Below, piece after piece: positions 26,319 to 35,057 of a stretch of DNA of 64,000 bases. The stretch's first letter is position 1. Each line of letters starts with the position of its first letter. A model generated the notes under the pieces. It had not been told where the DNA came from, made no database searches, and was given only the letters and a program-made list of their open reading frames with translations. The stretch is from Montanilutibacter psychrotolerans (GTDB taxonomy: Bacteria; Pseudomonadota; Gammaproteobacteria; Xanthomonadales; Xanthomonadaceae), in NCBI RefSeq assembly GCF_003719825.1, contig NZ_RIBS01000005.1, positions 359,921 through 423,920 on the forward strand. Direction: 5' to 3'. The position numbers and the translations under genes are program-made.

Positions 26319-27980
26319 CTACTTCCTTCGACGCGATCTGGATGGCGGCTTGGGTGCAACCAAAGGCAGCGTGACGACGAACTTGCTGCCCAGTCCGGTG
26401 CCGGCACTGTGCGCGACCACGGCGCCGCCATGCGATTCGGCCAACTCGCGCACCACCGTGAGCCCGATGCCCAAACCCGCTCCGCTGAAGCCAATGGCGT
26501 GTGGCTCCTGCACAAATGGCTCGAAGACCTTGCGCAGGGCGTCGGCGGTAATCCCAATCCCGCTGTCGGACACGGTCACCGCGATGGCATCGCCTTCCAC
26601 CGTGACCGAAAGCCCGATCTCGCCACCCTTCTGCGTGTATTTGGATGCGTTATCGAGCAGGTTCCTGAGGATCTGCGCCAGGCGGACCGGGTCTCCGTCC
26701 ACTTCAAGAGCACGCGGGGGCACCTGGACGCTGAAGCGTTGCATGCGCGTGTCCATCGCCGGCCGGCACGCACCGACTGCCTCGTCGATGATGCTGGCCA
26801 AGTCGACCACCTGGCGTTCGAGCCTCAGTTTGCCGGTATTCGCGCGCGAGACGTCAAGCAGGTCGCTCACCAGGCGCGCCATGTGCTCGACCTCCTGTTC
26901 GATGATGGCCTGATAGCGCGGCATTTCGTCCGCGCCAACCAGGCCCAGCATCTCGGCCGCAATGCGAATGGGCGTCAACGGGTTGCGCAGTTCGTGCGCG
27001 ACCACGGCCAGGAATTCCTTCTGCTTCTGCTGCGCCAGTTCTGCTGCGGCAAGCAATTCCTGGGCGCTGAGTGCGGCCAGCACCAGTTCGCCGTTCGCTT
27101 CCCGCAGCTGCATGTGGTGCTGCTCGTGTTCGGCCGAAGCAGATTCGTAATGCGTAAACGGACGCTGCAGCGACGCCAATGCCGGCAACTGCACGCTTCG
27201 CGCGCTTGGGGGTTCTTCGCCGTGAAACACGAAACCGCCGAGCCCGAGCCGTTTGGCGCGGTACATGGCGGCGTCCGCATGGTCGATGAGCGTCTGGGCA
27301 TCTTCGCCATCGTCCGGGTAAACGCTGATGCCGATGCTCGCGGTGAGGCGCAGCACGTGATCGCCCACGCGGCTGGGGACAGCGAGGGCTGCGATCACCT
27401 TGTCGGCGACCAGGGTCGAGTCGGATGCGTGGGACACCTCGGTGAGCAGGATCAGGAACTCGTCGCCCCCATAACGGCAGACCGTATCCTCTTCGCGAAC
27501 CAGGGCAGAAAACCGTTTCGCCGCCAGTTTGAGCACCTCATCACCGACCGCGTGGCCGAGGGTGTCGTTGATCTGCTTGAATTTGTTGAGATCCAGGAAC
27601 AGCAGGGCAATCCGGGTGCCGTGACGCTTGGCAAAGGCGATGGCGCCCGCAAACCGGTCGAGCAGCAGCACGCGATTGGGCAGCCCGGTCAGCCCGTCCA
27701 CCTGGGCGGATTGCGACAATTCGTCTAGCGCCCGCGAGGCAGCCTCGGCCTCGCCCTGGGCATGCAGCGCGGCAAGTGTCAGCTGCTCGTTGGCCTCGAG
27801 CAGTTGGGTCGACTGGTTGCTGTCCAGGCTATTCTCGGCGTCGATCACATCCTGGTGAAGGCGCGCCAGCGCTGAGCGTGCCTGTTCGGCTTGCTGCCGC
27901 AACTGAGCAAGTTCGCGCGCGGCTTTCGTCGCCGCGCTCTCTTTGCCGTTAGAGGTTCTATTCATGGTGGCTGGACTCAT
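26319..27980 (-). CDS. GGDEF-domain histidine kinase
   Basis: 553 residues. An N-terminal coiled coil (about 15-90) is followed by a GGDEF diguanylate cyclase domain (92-250) with intact GGDEF at 171-175 and an I-site R162-x2-D165. A HisKA/HATPase_c kinase core follows, with His329 in AHELRNP, N-box LLDNASKY and G-box DSGIGI. No transmembrane segment or REC domain is seen, so the kinase is soluble and its partner regulator is elsewhere. Having an apparently active cyclase and a kinase in one chain suggests it links c-di-GMP output to phosphotransfer. Its ATG overlaps the stop of the KaiC-like gene (ATGA), so the two are translationally coupled. Confidence 0.93.
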   Translation of the reverse strand: MSPATMNRTSNGKESAATKAARELAQLRQQAEQARSALARLHQDVIDAENSLDSNQSTQLLEANEQLTLAALHAQGEAEAASRALDELSQSAQVDGLTGLPNRVLLLDRFAGAIAFAKRHGTRIALLFLDLNKFKQINDTLGHAVGDEVLKLAAKRFSALVREEDTVCRYGGDEFLILLTEVSHASDSTLVADKVIAALAVPSRVGDHVLRLTASIGISVYPDDGEDAQTLIDHADAAMYRAKRLGLGGFVFHGEEPPSARSVQLPALASLQRPFTHYESASAEHEQHHMQLREANGELVLAALSAQELLAAAELAQQKQKEFLAVVAHELRNPLTPIRIAAEMLGLVGADEMPRYQAIIEQEVEHMARLVSDLLDVSRANTGKLRLERQVVDLASIIDEAVGACRPAMDTRMQRFSVQVPPRALEVDGDPVRLAQILRNLLDNASKYTQKGGEIGLSVTVEGDAIAVTVSDSGIGITADALRKVFEPFVQEPHAIGFSGAGLGIGLTVVRELAESHGGAVVAHSAGTGLGSKFVVTLPLVAPKPPSRSRRRK

Positions 27981-29470
27981 CCATCGTCAGCACCGGCGAC
28001 CGGGAGGGGGCGAACCGAAGCGCGCTTGTTGGTTGGCCTGCCTCCGAGCAGCCCTTCCTGGTCGGGAAGCATCTCGCCAATGTGGATGCCGTGATCGTCG
28101 ATGCTGAACTCGCGCAACTCGTCCGAATGCGCGCTGGCCCGCACCTTGACCACTGCCATGACGCGCCTCAGCCGACTGTCGACCTCAATATAGCGCTGCA
28201 CGATGATCGCGTCGGTAAGGAACGCCGTGCCGTACGGACTGAAGCGCAAGTCGGTGTAACGATCTTCCAGCTCGGATGTCATCAGGACGGTCACGCCAGC
28301 GCCGGTCAGGGCGGTGACCAAACGCAACAGCGACTCACGGAAGTCCTCCCTGAACGTCGGTGCCAAGGCAAGTTCGAACGCCGACAGCGAATCGATGACC
28401 ACACGGCTTGCATCCAGGCGGCGAATCTCGTGGATCAGCAGTTGTACGATTTCGTCGATCGAGAGGTCGGGAGCGCGACTGTCCACCAGGCCCACGCGGC
28501 CGCTTTCGATCAATTCGGTGAGCACGCGATTGCGCGATCGGCTGGGACGCTGCTCAAAGACCGCAATGACGCCGGTCTCGCCGCAACGTGCGCCCTCGGC
28601 CAGGAACGCCGCGGCCAGGATGCTCTTGCCCGAACCAGAAGGTCCGGCCACGAGAATCGAGTAACCGCGCGGCAAGCCACCGCCCATCATGTCGTCCAGG
28701 CGCGGAACGCCCATCAGCAGACGCGGGCCGAGCGATTCCGCATTCGATCCGGAGTGCATTGGAAGCACTGCGCGTGCGGGTGCGAACACCTCAAGGCCGG
28801 TACTGTTGATGCGGAACGTGTGCAGCCCGGGCAGCGTCGGCTGGCCGCGCATCTTCATGATCTCCATCTTGCGGACCATGGAGTTGCGCTGGACGCTCTG
28901 TCGCAGCCAGATCAGTCCGTCAGCCACGGTCAGGACCGGGTTGGCCTCGGTGTCGGTCTCCGTTGCTGTGAGGTACTCGCCGATCAGGAAGGTCGTGGCC
29001 TGCCAGCTCGTCATCAGCATCCCGAGCTGCTGGACGAACTGCTGCAGGTTGCCCTCCCCCCTGTTCGCGTGCACCACAGCGCGGAACGAGTCCACGAAGA
29101 CGAGCGCAGGATGGTGCTTCTGCACCTCGGCGACGATACGGTGCAGCACCTGGTCCAGATCGCCCGCCGAGGCATCGTCGGACAGGTTGATGAAATGGAC
29201 CGATCGATTGACCAGTTCGCTGTCGAAAAAGTCGAACTGCTGCTGGTAACGCAGCATCTTCAGGGGCGGCTCGCCCAGCACCGTGAAATAGAGCGCCGGA
29301 CGCTCCGGCGTCGCCAGTGCGAACATCATCTGGTGCGCCAGCGTGGTCTTGCCGCAACCTGGCGGTCCCGCGATGAGATTGAACGAGAATTCAGGCAACC
29401 CACCCCCCAACACTTCGTCCAGGCCCGGCACGCCGGTGGACAGGCGGTTGATGGTCACTTTGGTGGTCAT
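27977..29470 (-). CDS. KaiC-like double-domain ATPase
   Basis: 497 residues from ATG 29470 (overlapping the stop of the upstream gene); ATG 29515 adds 15 residues. Two RecA-like KaiC domains are present: Walker A GPPGCGKT at 35-42 and GPSGSGKS at 276-283, with LVFVDS and RVVIDS as Walker B strands. Each domain begins with the KaiC signature 'G.P.LD...GGG.P'. In heterotrophic bacteria such proteins occur without KaiA/KaiB and act in stress or signalling circuits, often beside histidine kinases, as here. It sits between an unknown small protein and a GGDEF kinase in a three-gene operon with 4-nt overlaps. Confidence 0.93.
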   Translation of the reverse strand: MTTKVTINRLSTGVPGLDEVLGGGLPEFSFNLIAGPPGCGKTTLAHQMMFALATPERPALYFTVLGEPPLKMLRYQQQFDFFDSELVNRSVHFINLSDDASAGDLDQVLHRIVAEVQKHHPALVFVDSFRAVVHANRGEGNLQQFVQQLGMLMTSWQATTFLIGEYLTATETDTEANPVLTVADGLIWLRQSVQRNSMVRKMEIMKMRGQPTLPGLHTFRINSTGLEVFAPARAVLPMHSGSNAESLGPRLLMGVPRLDDMMGGGLPRGYSILVAGPSGSGKSILAAAFLAEGARCGETGVIAVFEQRPSRSRNRVLTELIESGRVGLVDSRAPDLSIDEIVQLLIHEIRRLDASRVVIDSLSAFELALAPTFREDFRESLLRLVTALTGAGVTVLMTSELEDRYTDLRFSPYGTAFLTDAIIVQRYIEVDSRLRRVMAVVKVRASAHSDELREFSIDDHGIHIGEMLPDQEGLLGGRPTNKRASVRPLPVAGADDG

Positions 29471-29991
29471 GGCGAGGTGTCCTGCGCGGGCGGGCCGCTT
29501 GGAAAGTGGGCCCATACGGGACGAAGCAATCGCTCAGTGAGCGATGGACCGACCAGACTGGTCAGCAACTCGTAGAACGTCTGCAGAAAGTCGCCGCCAG
29601 CGGTGGCGGCATTGGCGCTGCTTTGTTGCGCGAAGGCGGATTTCAGCGCCTCCAGGTCGACGGTCGGCTGAACCCCTTGATGCATGCCCGCCAACCAGGG
29701 GTGAGCAGATCCAATCAGGAACAAACTGCGTTTGTAGAGCATGGCAACGCCCCGCTGCCCGATGACGGGACTCAGGACAGCGTCGACCTCCTGCCATGTC
29801 GCGACCATGGTGTCGGCGACTTGCGCGGCAGTCTGTGCTCCATGCGCGAGAGCAACGGCAATCCGTTGGCCTTCTTCGTTCTCCACTGGATCCGCCACTG
29901 GTCGTTGGTTACGGATGATTCGATAGTACGCCCTCGGGATTTCCGGTGCCGAAGGGTTCCGTAGGGCACCCGGCCGGAACAGGTGAAGCAT
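29467..29991 (-). CDS. Uncharacterised helical protein, first gene of the KaiC operon
   Basis: 174 residues, function not recognised. It is mainly alpha-helical, with no signal peptide or transmembrane helix. The segment RGVAMLYKRSLFLIGSAHPWL recalls conserved stretches in small proteins that accompany KaiC-like ATPases in Proteobacteria. The C-terminal part (about 125-165) is amphipathic. Its stop codon overlaps the ATG of the KaiC-like gene, so stoichiometric production and a physical partnership are likely. Start at ATG 29991 is the only ATG before the conserved part; the ribosome binding site is weak. Confidence 0.75.
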   Translation of the reverse strand: MLHLFRPGALRNPSAPEIPRAYYRIIRNQRPVADPVENEEGQRIAVALAHGAQTAAQVADTMVATWQEVDAVLSPVIGQRGVAMLYKRSLFLIGSAHPWLAGMHQGVQPTVDLEALKSAFAQQSSANAATAGGDFLQTFYELLTSLVGPSLTERLLRPVWAHFPSGPPAQDTSP

Positions 29992-30003
29992 TGCTTCAGC
30001 AAT

Positions 30004-30864
30004 TCAGGCCGATGACGACACCGGCGCCCGCGCACTCACCATCCAGCACGCGGCATCGAAGCGGACCGCCGCGCCATGCACATAGGGTTCGAAGGCCGCG
30101 CGGACGGTTTCGACAACCCGCGCGCGGGTCTGCGCATCCACGTCGGGTAGCACCCGGCCGATGGGGCCGAGCCGCGTCAGGTAGCGCACCAGTTCGCGCT
30201 CGGGAAACGCACAGGCGCTGTCGATGGGCCGGATATCGATGTCGGCCCAGCCGCCGTGTTCGAGGACGTGGTGGATGTTGTCCGGATCGGCGAAGGCGAA
30301 TTGTCCTGGCCCATTGGAGGGACGCGCTGGCAGGTTTGGCAGCAGGTGCGCAGCGGCGCGTTCGGCGGTGGTCATGAACGGATTCTCCGCGGCCCCCCGC
30401 CACGCCACGAACCGCAGTTCGGCACCGTCCACTGCCGCACGCCGCAGGTTGGCGAAGGCCGCGACGGAATCCTCGAAGAACATCACCCCAAGGCGCGAGA
30501 TGATCGTGTCGAAGCCGAATGGCTCGAAGGCATGGGTCTGCGCATCGGCGCGGATGAAACGCGCCAGGGCGCCCTCGCGCGCCGCGCGGGTGCGGGCCAT
30601 GGCGATCATCGGATCGGAGATGTCGATGCCGGTGCAGTGGCCACCGGCACCGAGTCGCCGGGCGATCGCCAGTGTGGTACTTCCCGTGCCGCAGCCGACA
30701 TCGAGTACCCGGTGTGCGGACCCGACAGGGACGGCGCCAACCAGCAAGTCTTCCAGTGGCTGGAACATCCGGTCGAGCGTCTCCTGCGCCTCGACCCAGG
30801 CCTGCCCGGCCACGCCCCTCCACAGTCGGGCCTGCTCGTCGTCGGTGGTCTTCGTCATGTCCAT
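30004..30864 (-). CDS. SAM-dependent methyltransferase (class I)
   Basis: 286 residues from ATG 30864, preceded by GCAGGAGAATCC; ATG 30918 is too far upstream and lies close to the predicted -10. Rossmann-fold methyltransferase: motif I VLDVGCGTGSTT (about 50-61), an acidic residue binding the SAM ribose in TGIDIS, and motif II-like FDTIISRLGVMFF. No known substrate-specific signature. It is transcribed from a promoter with the long spacer and dyad typical of MerR-family activation, so it may answer redox-cycling compounds or metals. It could take part in self-resistance or tailoring of secondary metabolites, but it is 5.6 kb from the NRPS2 end. Confidence 0.9.
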   Translation of the reverse strand: MDMTKTTDDEQARLWRGVAGQAWVEAQETLDRMFQPLEDLLVGAVPVGSAHRVLDVGCGTGSTTLAIARRLGAGGHCTGIDISDPMIAMARTRAAREGALARFIRADAQTHAFEPFGFDTIISRLGVMFFEDSVAAFANLRRAAVDGAELRFVAWRGAAENPFMTTAERAAAHLLPNLPARPSNGPGQFAFADPDNIHHVLEHGGWADIDIRPIDSACAFPERELVRYLTRLGPIGRVLPDVDAQTRARVVETVRAAFEPYVHGAAVRFDAACWMVSARAPVSSSA

Positions 30865-30903
30865 GGATTCTCCTGCGGCGGGTGCTGAAGTGGCGGTGAC
30901 CGT

Positions 30904-30934
30904 ACTGTGCAACTTCAAGTCGACTTTAAGTCAA
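30904..30934 (-). promoter_or_regulatory. MerR/SoxR-type promoter of the methyltransferase gene
   Basis: On the minus strand TTGACT (-35, 30934-30929) and CACAGT (-10, 30909-30904) are separated by 19 bp. The spacer holds an 18-bp near-palindrome, CTTCAAGTCGACTTTAAG on the plus strand (30913-30930). The 19-bp spacing and central dyad are hallmarks of promoters activated by MerR-family regulators. The sequence closely resembles SoxR sites (CCTCAAGTTAACTTGAGG). The start codon is about 40 nt downstream of the -10. No merR-type gene lies in the window. Confidence 0.65.
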
Positions 30935-31238
30935 GCGGGCGCGGGGCTTGACTCAGGCGAGATGGTGCAGCGCTACTGCATCCGGGCGGCCACCGCGACA
31001 ACCCGATGCGGCGCGCGACGGCGCGCTCATCGCTGGCGGGTCGTCCCACCAGATGCGCCCTATCCGGTGGGGCGGGCCACGTTCCGGCCCCCCGGCTTCG
31101 CCCACCCGTGGCCCGTCGATGCCGACCGGGCTGACTTGCGCATGGCCCGGGCGTATGGTGACTACCGACTGCGCCCGAGTTCGACGCAGTGCATGGATGT
31201 CCTGTTTGTTTCTGGCGCTCGCAGGGACGGAGGGGAAC
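30935..31238. other. Intergenic region upstream of the hybrid histidine kinase
   Basis: About 300 bp between the methyltransferase promoter and the kinase ATG. It must carry the kinase promoter, but no clear -35/-10 pair was found. The open frame entering from 30948 has no family match, and AGGGACGGAGGGG just before 31239 supports the later start. Confidence 0.5.
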
Positions 31239-34200
31239 ATGAGCGACGAGGGAACGTTCGCGCCAAGCCCGAGTCTGGCTGCCCGGTTGTTTGCCGGGAC
31301 GAGCGAGATGGCCGCGCTCATTCGTGATCGGGATTGGGCCAGTACGCCGCTGGGTCCGATCGAAGTCTGGCCGCAGAGCCTTCGCACTGCCGTCAGCATC
31401 TGCCTGGGGTCGCGGCATCCGATCGTTCTGTGGTGGGGACCGGAACGCTGGATGTTCTACAACGACGCGTATCGCCCGATGCTGGGCGCAACCAAGCATC
31501 CGCAGTTTCTCGGCGCCTCCGGTCAGGCGTGCTGGGAAGAGATCTGGGACGTCATCGGCCCGATGATGGACCAGGTCCTGGAGACCGGCGAACCCACCTG
31601 GTCGGAAGACCTGTTCCTGCTGATGCTGCGCTACGGCTATCTCGAGGAGACTTACTTCACCTTCTCCTACAGCCCGATTCGGGACGAGTCGGGCCAACCC
31701 GTCGGCATCTTCAACGCCTGCACCGAAACCACGGCACGCGTACTGAGCGAGCGGCGCATGAAAGCGCTGCGCGAGATGACCATCGAAGCGCGCAGCGCCG
31801 AGGAAGCCGCCCAACGCTGTGCGGACGTACTGGCCGACAACGCGCGGGACGTACCCTTCGGACTCGTCTACCTGCTCAATCGCGCCGGCAATCGCCTGGA
31901 CCTCGCCGGACGCGCGGGGCTGGAGCCGGGGACAGTGGCCGGTCCTGCCTGTGTCCCGATGGTGGAGTTCGACGCGGCCACCTGGCCGTTGATGGAAGTC
32001 ATCCGCAGCGGGCAACCGATACTGCTGATCGACCTCGCGCAGCGGTTCGACAGCCTGCCATCGGCGCCCTGGGGAGAAGCACCACAACAGGCGATGCTGG
32101 TTCCGATTGCGCGGCCAGGCTCATCCGTGCCCGCGGGCGTACTCGTCCTGGCGATCAGCCCGCGGCGGATCTTCGATGACGCGTACCGACGCTTCTTCGA
32201 GCTGATCGCCAATCATGTCGCTGCCGCGGTATCCAATGCCCGGGCGTACGAGGAGCAGCGCGAACGCGCCGAAAAACTCGCCGAACTGGATCGCGCGAAG
32301 ACCGTGTTCTTCAACAACGTCAGCCACGAGTTCAGGACACCGTTGACACTCATCCTCAGCCCGGTCGCCGACGCCCTGGGCGATCCGACGAAGACCCTGC
32401 AGGGCGAGGCGCTCGCGTCCGTGCATCGCAACGCATTGCGGTTGCTACGTTTGGTCAACAGCCTGCTGGACTTCTCGCGGATCGAAGCCGGGCGGCTGAC
32501 TTCGTCATTCGAGCCCACCGACCTGTCGATGCTGACCGCCGGGCTGGCCAGCTCGTTCCAGTCGCTGGTGGAGTCGGTGGGCCTGAAGCTGGTGGTCGAC
32601 TGCGCGCACCTGCCCGAGCCCATCTACGTCGATCGGTCCCAGTGGGAAAAGATCGTGCTCAACCTGATCTCCAACGCGTTCAAGTTCACGTTCGCGGGCG
32701 AGATCGTGGTGCGACTCCAGGTGACCGACATCGATGCCATCCTGACCGTTACCGACACCGGCACAGGTATCCCGGCCGATGAGATGCCCAGGATCTTCGA
32801 ACGGTTCCACCGCATCGAGGGCGCGCGAGGTCGCAGCTTCGAAGGTACCGGGATCGGCCTTGCGCTGGTCCAGGAGCTGGTCAGGCAGCACGGCGGCGTG
32901 ATCCACGCACGCAGCGTCCTGGGGAAGGGAAGCACCTTCACCGTTTCGGTACCCCGCGGGGCAGCGCACCTTCCGGTCGACCAGATCACCGCGGGCGACC
33001 ACCTGACGTTCAACACCGTGGCGACATCGGACCTTCTGGAAGCGACAAATTGGATCGGCGAACCTCCGTCGGAGGACGCCGCCGCACCGGCGACGTCGCC
33101 TGCGCAAGCCGGCAGCGGGCGCACAGATCGCGCGCGACTGCTGGTGGCCGATGACAACGCCGACATGCGCGACTACCTCGTGCGCCTGTTGTCACCCCGG
33201 TGGGAAGTCGAGGCGGTCGTGGACGGCGTGGAGGCGTTGTCGAGCGCGCTGCGACAGCCGCCGGACCTGGTGCTGAGCGACGTCATGATGCCGCGCATGG
33301 ACGGCGTTTCCCTGCTCAGGGCGCTGCGCGACGATCTGCGCACGTCGACCGTCCCGGTGGTGCTGCTGTCGGCGCGGGCTGGCGAGGAAGCCATCGTCGC
33401 GGGCCTGGAAACGGGTGCCGACGATTACCTGGTCAAACCCTTTTCTGCGCGCGAACTGATCGGCCGGGTGGGCACCCATCTCGAGCTGGCGCGGGTGCGC
33501 CGGGCCGCGACGGAAACCGCCCGGGTCCTGGCCGAGACACGTGCCGCGCTGCTGCAGGACATCGAGCGCAAGAACGAGGAACTGGAAGCCTTCAGCTACT
33601 CGGTTTCCCACGACCTTCGCGGCCCGCTGCGTGCGATCGACGGCTTCAGCAAGATTCTCCTGGACGAGTACGCACCAGAGCTTCCCGCCGACGCCCAGGA
33701 TTGCCTGCGCCACGTGTGCGATGCCACCCGGCGGATGGGCGAGATCATCAATGACCTGCTCAGCCTGTCGCGTGTCTCGAACGTCGAGCTGGCCGATGAC
33801 GCCGTCGACATGACCCAATTGGCGAAAAAGGTTGTGTCGAACCTGCGAAGGCACGATCCGCAACGGGTGGTCGATGTGAACATCGCTGAGGGAATGACGA
33901 CGCGCGGCGATTCACGCCTGCTCGAGATCGCCTTGGAGAACCTCATCGGCAACGCCTGGAAGTTCACCTCCAAGCGGGACCGGGCGCGCATCGAGATCGG
34001 CGTGGAGCGACAGGGCGTCGAATCTGCGTTCTTCATTCGCGACAACGGAGCCGGCTTCGACATGGCCGACGCGCAGAAACTCTTCGCGCCGTTCCAGCGC
34101 CTGCATTCGGAAGCGCAGTTCCAGGGCACCGGCATCGGACTGACCACGGTCCATCGCGTCATCTCCCGTCACCGGGGCCGCATCTGGGCGACCGGCGCGA

Positions 34201-34307
34201 TCGACGAGGGAGCGACGATCCGCTTCACGCTCGCCAGCAACCAACCTGTCACCACCGGCGAGCACGCCGCAACAATGGGCGCCCATCACGGGGCGTTTGT
34301 CACGTGA
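31239..34307 (+). CDS. Hybrid sensor kinase, PAS-GAF-HisKA-HATPase-REC-HisKA-HATPase
   Basis: 1022 residues. The N-terminus (about 30-175) is a PAS-like domain (WWGPERWMFYNDAYRPMLG) and about 180-330 a GAF domain. The first kinase core has His363 in VSHEFRTPL, LISNAFKF and GTGIGLAL. A receiver domain follows with phospho-acceptor Asp681 in SDVMMPRMDG and DYLVKPF. A second HisKA has His791 in VSHDLRGPL, and its ATPase has LIGNAWKFTSK and GTGIGLTTV. No transmembrane helix is seen, so it is cytosolic. Two kinase cores in one chain are typical of the phytochrome-like 'HWE-less' hybrid kinases of Xanthomonadales. ATG 31239 follows a clear GGAGGGG site. Signal unknown. Confidence 0.93.
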   Translation: MSDEGTFAPSPSLAARLFAGTSEMAALIRDRDWASTPLGPIEVWPQSLRTAVSICLGSRHPIVLWWGPERWMFYNDAYRPMLGATKHPQFLGASGQACWEEIWDVIGPMMDQVLETGEPTWSEDLFLLMLRYGYLEETYFTFSYSPIRDESGQPVGIFNACTETTARVLSERRMKALREMTIEARSAEEAAQRCADVLADNARDVPFGLVYLLNRAGNRLDLAGRAGLEPGTVAGPACVPMVEFDAATWPLMEVIRSGQPILLIDLAQRFDSLPSAPWGEAPQQAMLVPIARPGSSVPAGVLVLAISPRRIFDDAYRRFFELIANHVAAAVSNARAYEEQRERAEKLAELDRAKTVFFNNVSHEFRTPLTLILSPVADALGDPTKTLQGEALASVHRNALRLLRLVNSLLDFSRIEAGRLTSSFEPTDLSMLTAGLASSFQSLVESVGLKLVVDCAHLPEPIYVDRSQWEKIVLNLISNAFKFTFAGEIVVRLQVTDIDAILTVTDTGTGIPADEMPRIFERFHRIEGARGRSFEGTGIGLALVQELVRQHGGVIHARSVLGKGSTFTVSVPRGAAHLPVDQITAGDHLTFNTVATSDLLEATNWIGEPPSEDAAAPATSPAQAGSGRTDRARLLVADDNADMRDYLVRLLSPRWEVEAVVDGVEALSSALRQPPDLVLSDVMMPRMDGVSLLRALRDDLRTSTVPVVLLSARAGEEAIVAGLETGADDYLVKPFSARELIGRVGTHLELARVRRAATETARVLAETRAALLQDIERKNEELEAFSYSVSHDLRGPLRAIDGFSKILLDEYAPELPADAQDCLRHVCDATRRMGEIINDLLSLSRVSNVELADDAVDMTQLAKKVVSNLRRHDPQRVVDVNIAEGMTTRGDSRLLEIALENLIGNAWKFTSKRDRARIEIGVERQGVESAFFIRDNGAGFDMADAQKLFAPFQRLHSEAQFQGTGIGLTTVHRVISRHRGRIWATGAIDEGATIRFTLASNQPVTTGEHAATMGAHHGAFVT

Positions 34308-34340
34308 TCGCGATGGCGTCGCGCAGATTGCCTGCTGCGA

Positions 34341-34760
34341 TCACTTGCAGGCCTGGTACACCTGCTCGTGCAGCCAGTGGCGCGTCCGGGGAGACACCTG
34401 GGCGGAAGGGTTCTGGTAAAGCCGTCGATCGCGCTCGGCGCGCCAGAATCCGCACCGCGACGGCTGCTCCTCCTGCTGGATGACCGCTGCCACGCCTTGC
34501 GCCTGCCCACCGGTGCTTGCGTAACGACTTGCGTATCGACTGTCCGCGTCGTAATTGCGGGGGACGTATTCGCGCGGTCGTTCGTCGTACCTGGGCATCG
34601 GATCGGACTTGGCCATCCAGGAACGGGCGACCTGATCGGTAGGTGCACAGGGCTCGTTCTGATAGCTGGTGGCACCGTTGGCGGCAACACACTTGTGGAC
34701 CTGCTGGGCACTGGCAGCAGCAGGCAGCAACATCAGCACAACGGCAACGAAACGGATCAC
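34341..34760 (-). CDS. DUF4124-type secreted protein 1
   Basis: 139 residues from GTG 34760 (strong CAGGAGG upstream). Signal peptide VIRFVAVVLMLLPAAASAQQ, then the DUF4124 signature VHKCVAANGATSYQNEPC with two Cys that probably form a disulfide. A disordered middle rich in Arg, Tyr and Gln follows. A conserved C-terminal end, VSPRTRHWLHEQVYQACK, is shared with the paralogue at 47319-47807. Function unknown; family members are periplasmic or secreted. Its 3' end faces the hybrid kinase gene 33 nt away. Confidence 0.85.
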   Translation of the reverse strand: MIRFVAVVLMLLPAAASAQQVHKCVAANGATSYQNEPCAPTDQVARSWMAKSDPMPRYDERPREYVPRNYDADSRYASRYASTGGQAQGVAAVIQQEEQPSRCGFWRAERDRRLYQNPSAQVSPRTRHWLHEQVYQACK

Positions 34761-35057
34761 AAGGGCCTCCTGTCCTGGCGGTCGATGCGCGATTGTCGCG
34801 CTCGGGCCGAAGTGCCGGCAAGACACTCATGCTGTCGGACTTTGGGTTCGGTTCACGCAGTGCACGCGCACCGCACGTTCGCTGGGCCTGCTCGCCTCGG
34901 CGAAAGAGTGTCGAGTGACCACGCGCCACCGTGCACGCGACGGCCCCGAACGCGCGCATGCGGTACCGTGTGCGCCGATCGATTCGCCCCGAATTTCCCG
35001 CTCCGCCTCGCCGGGCCCTGTGCCCAGGTACCGCGGCGCCATCGCGAACCCTTGCCC

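Noticed and set aside
34304..34344. GTGATCGC/GCGATCAC inverted repeat between the hybrid kinase and the DUF4124 gene
   Set aside because: The arms are 25 nt apart and no T-run follows either way; too weak to call a terminator.
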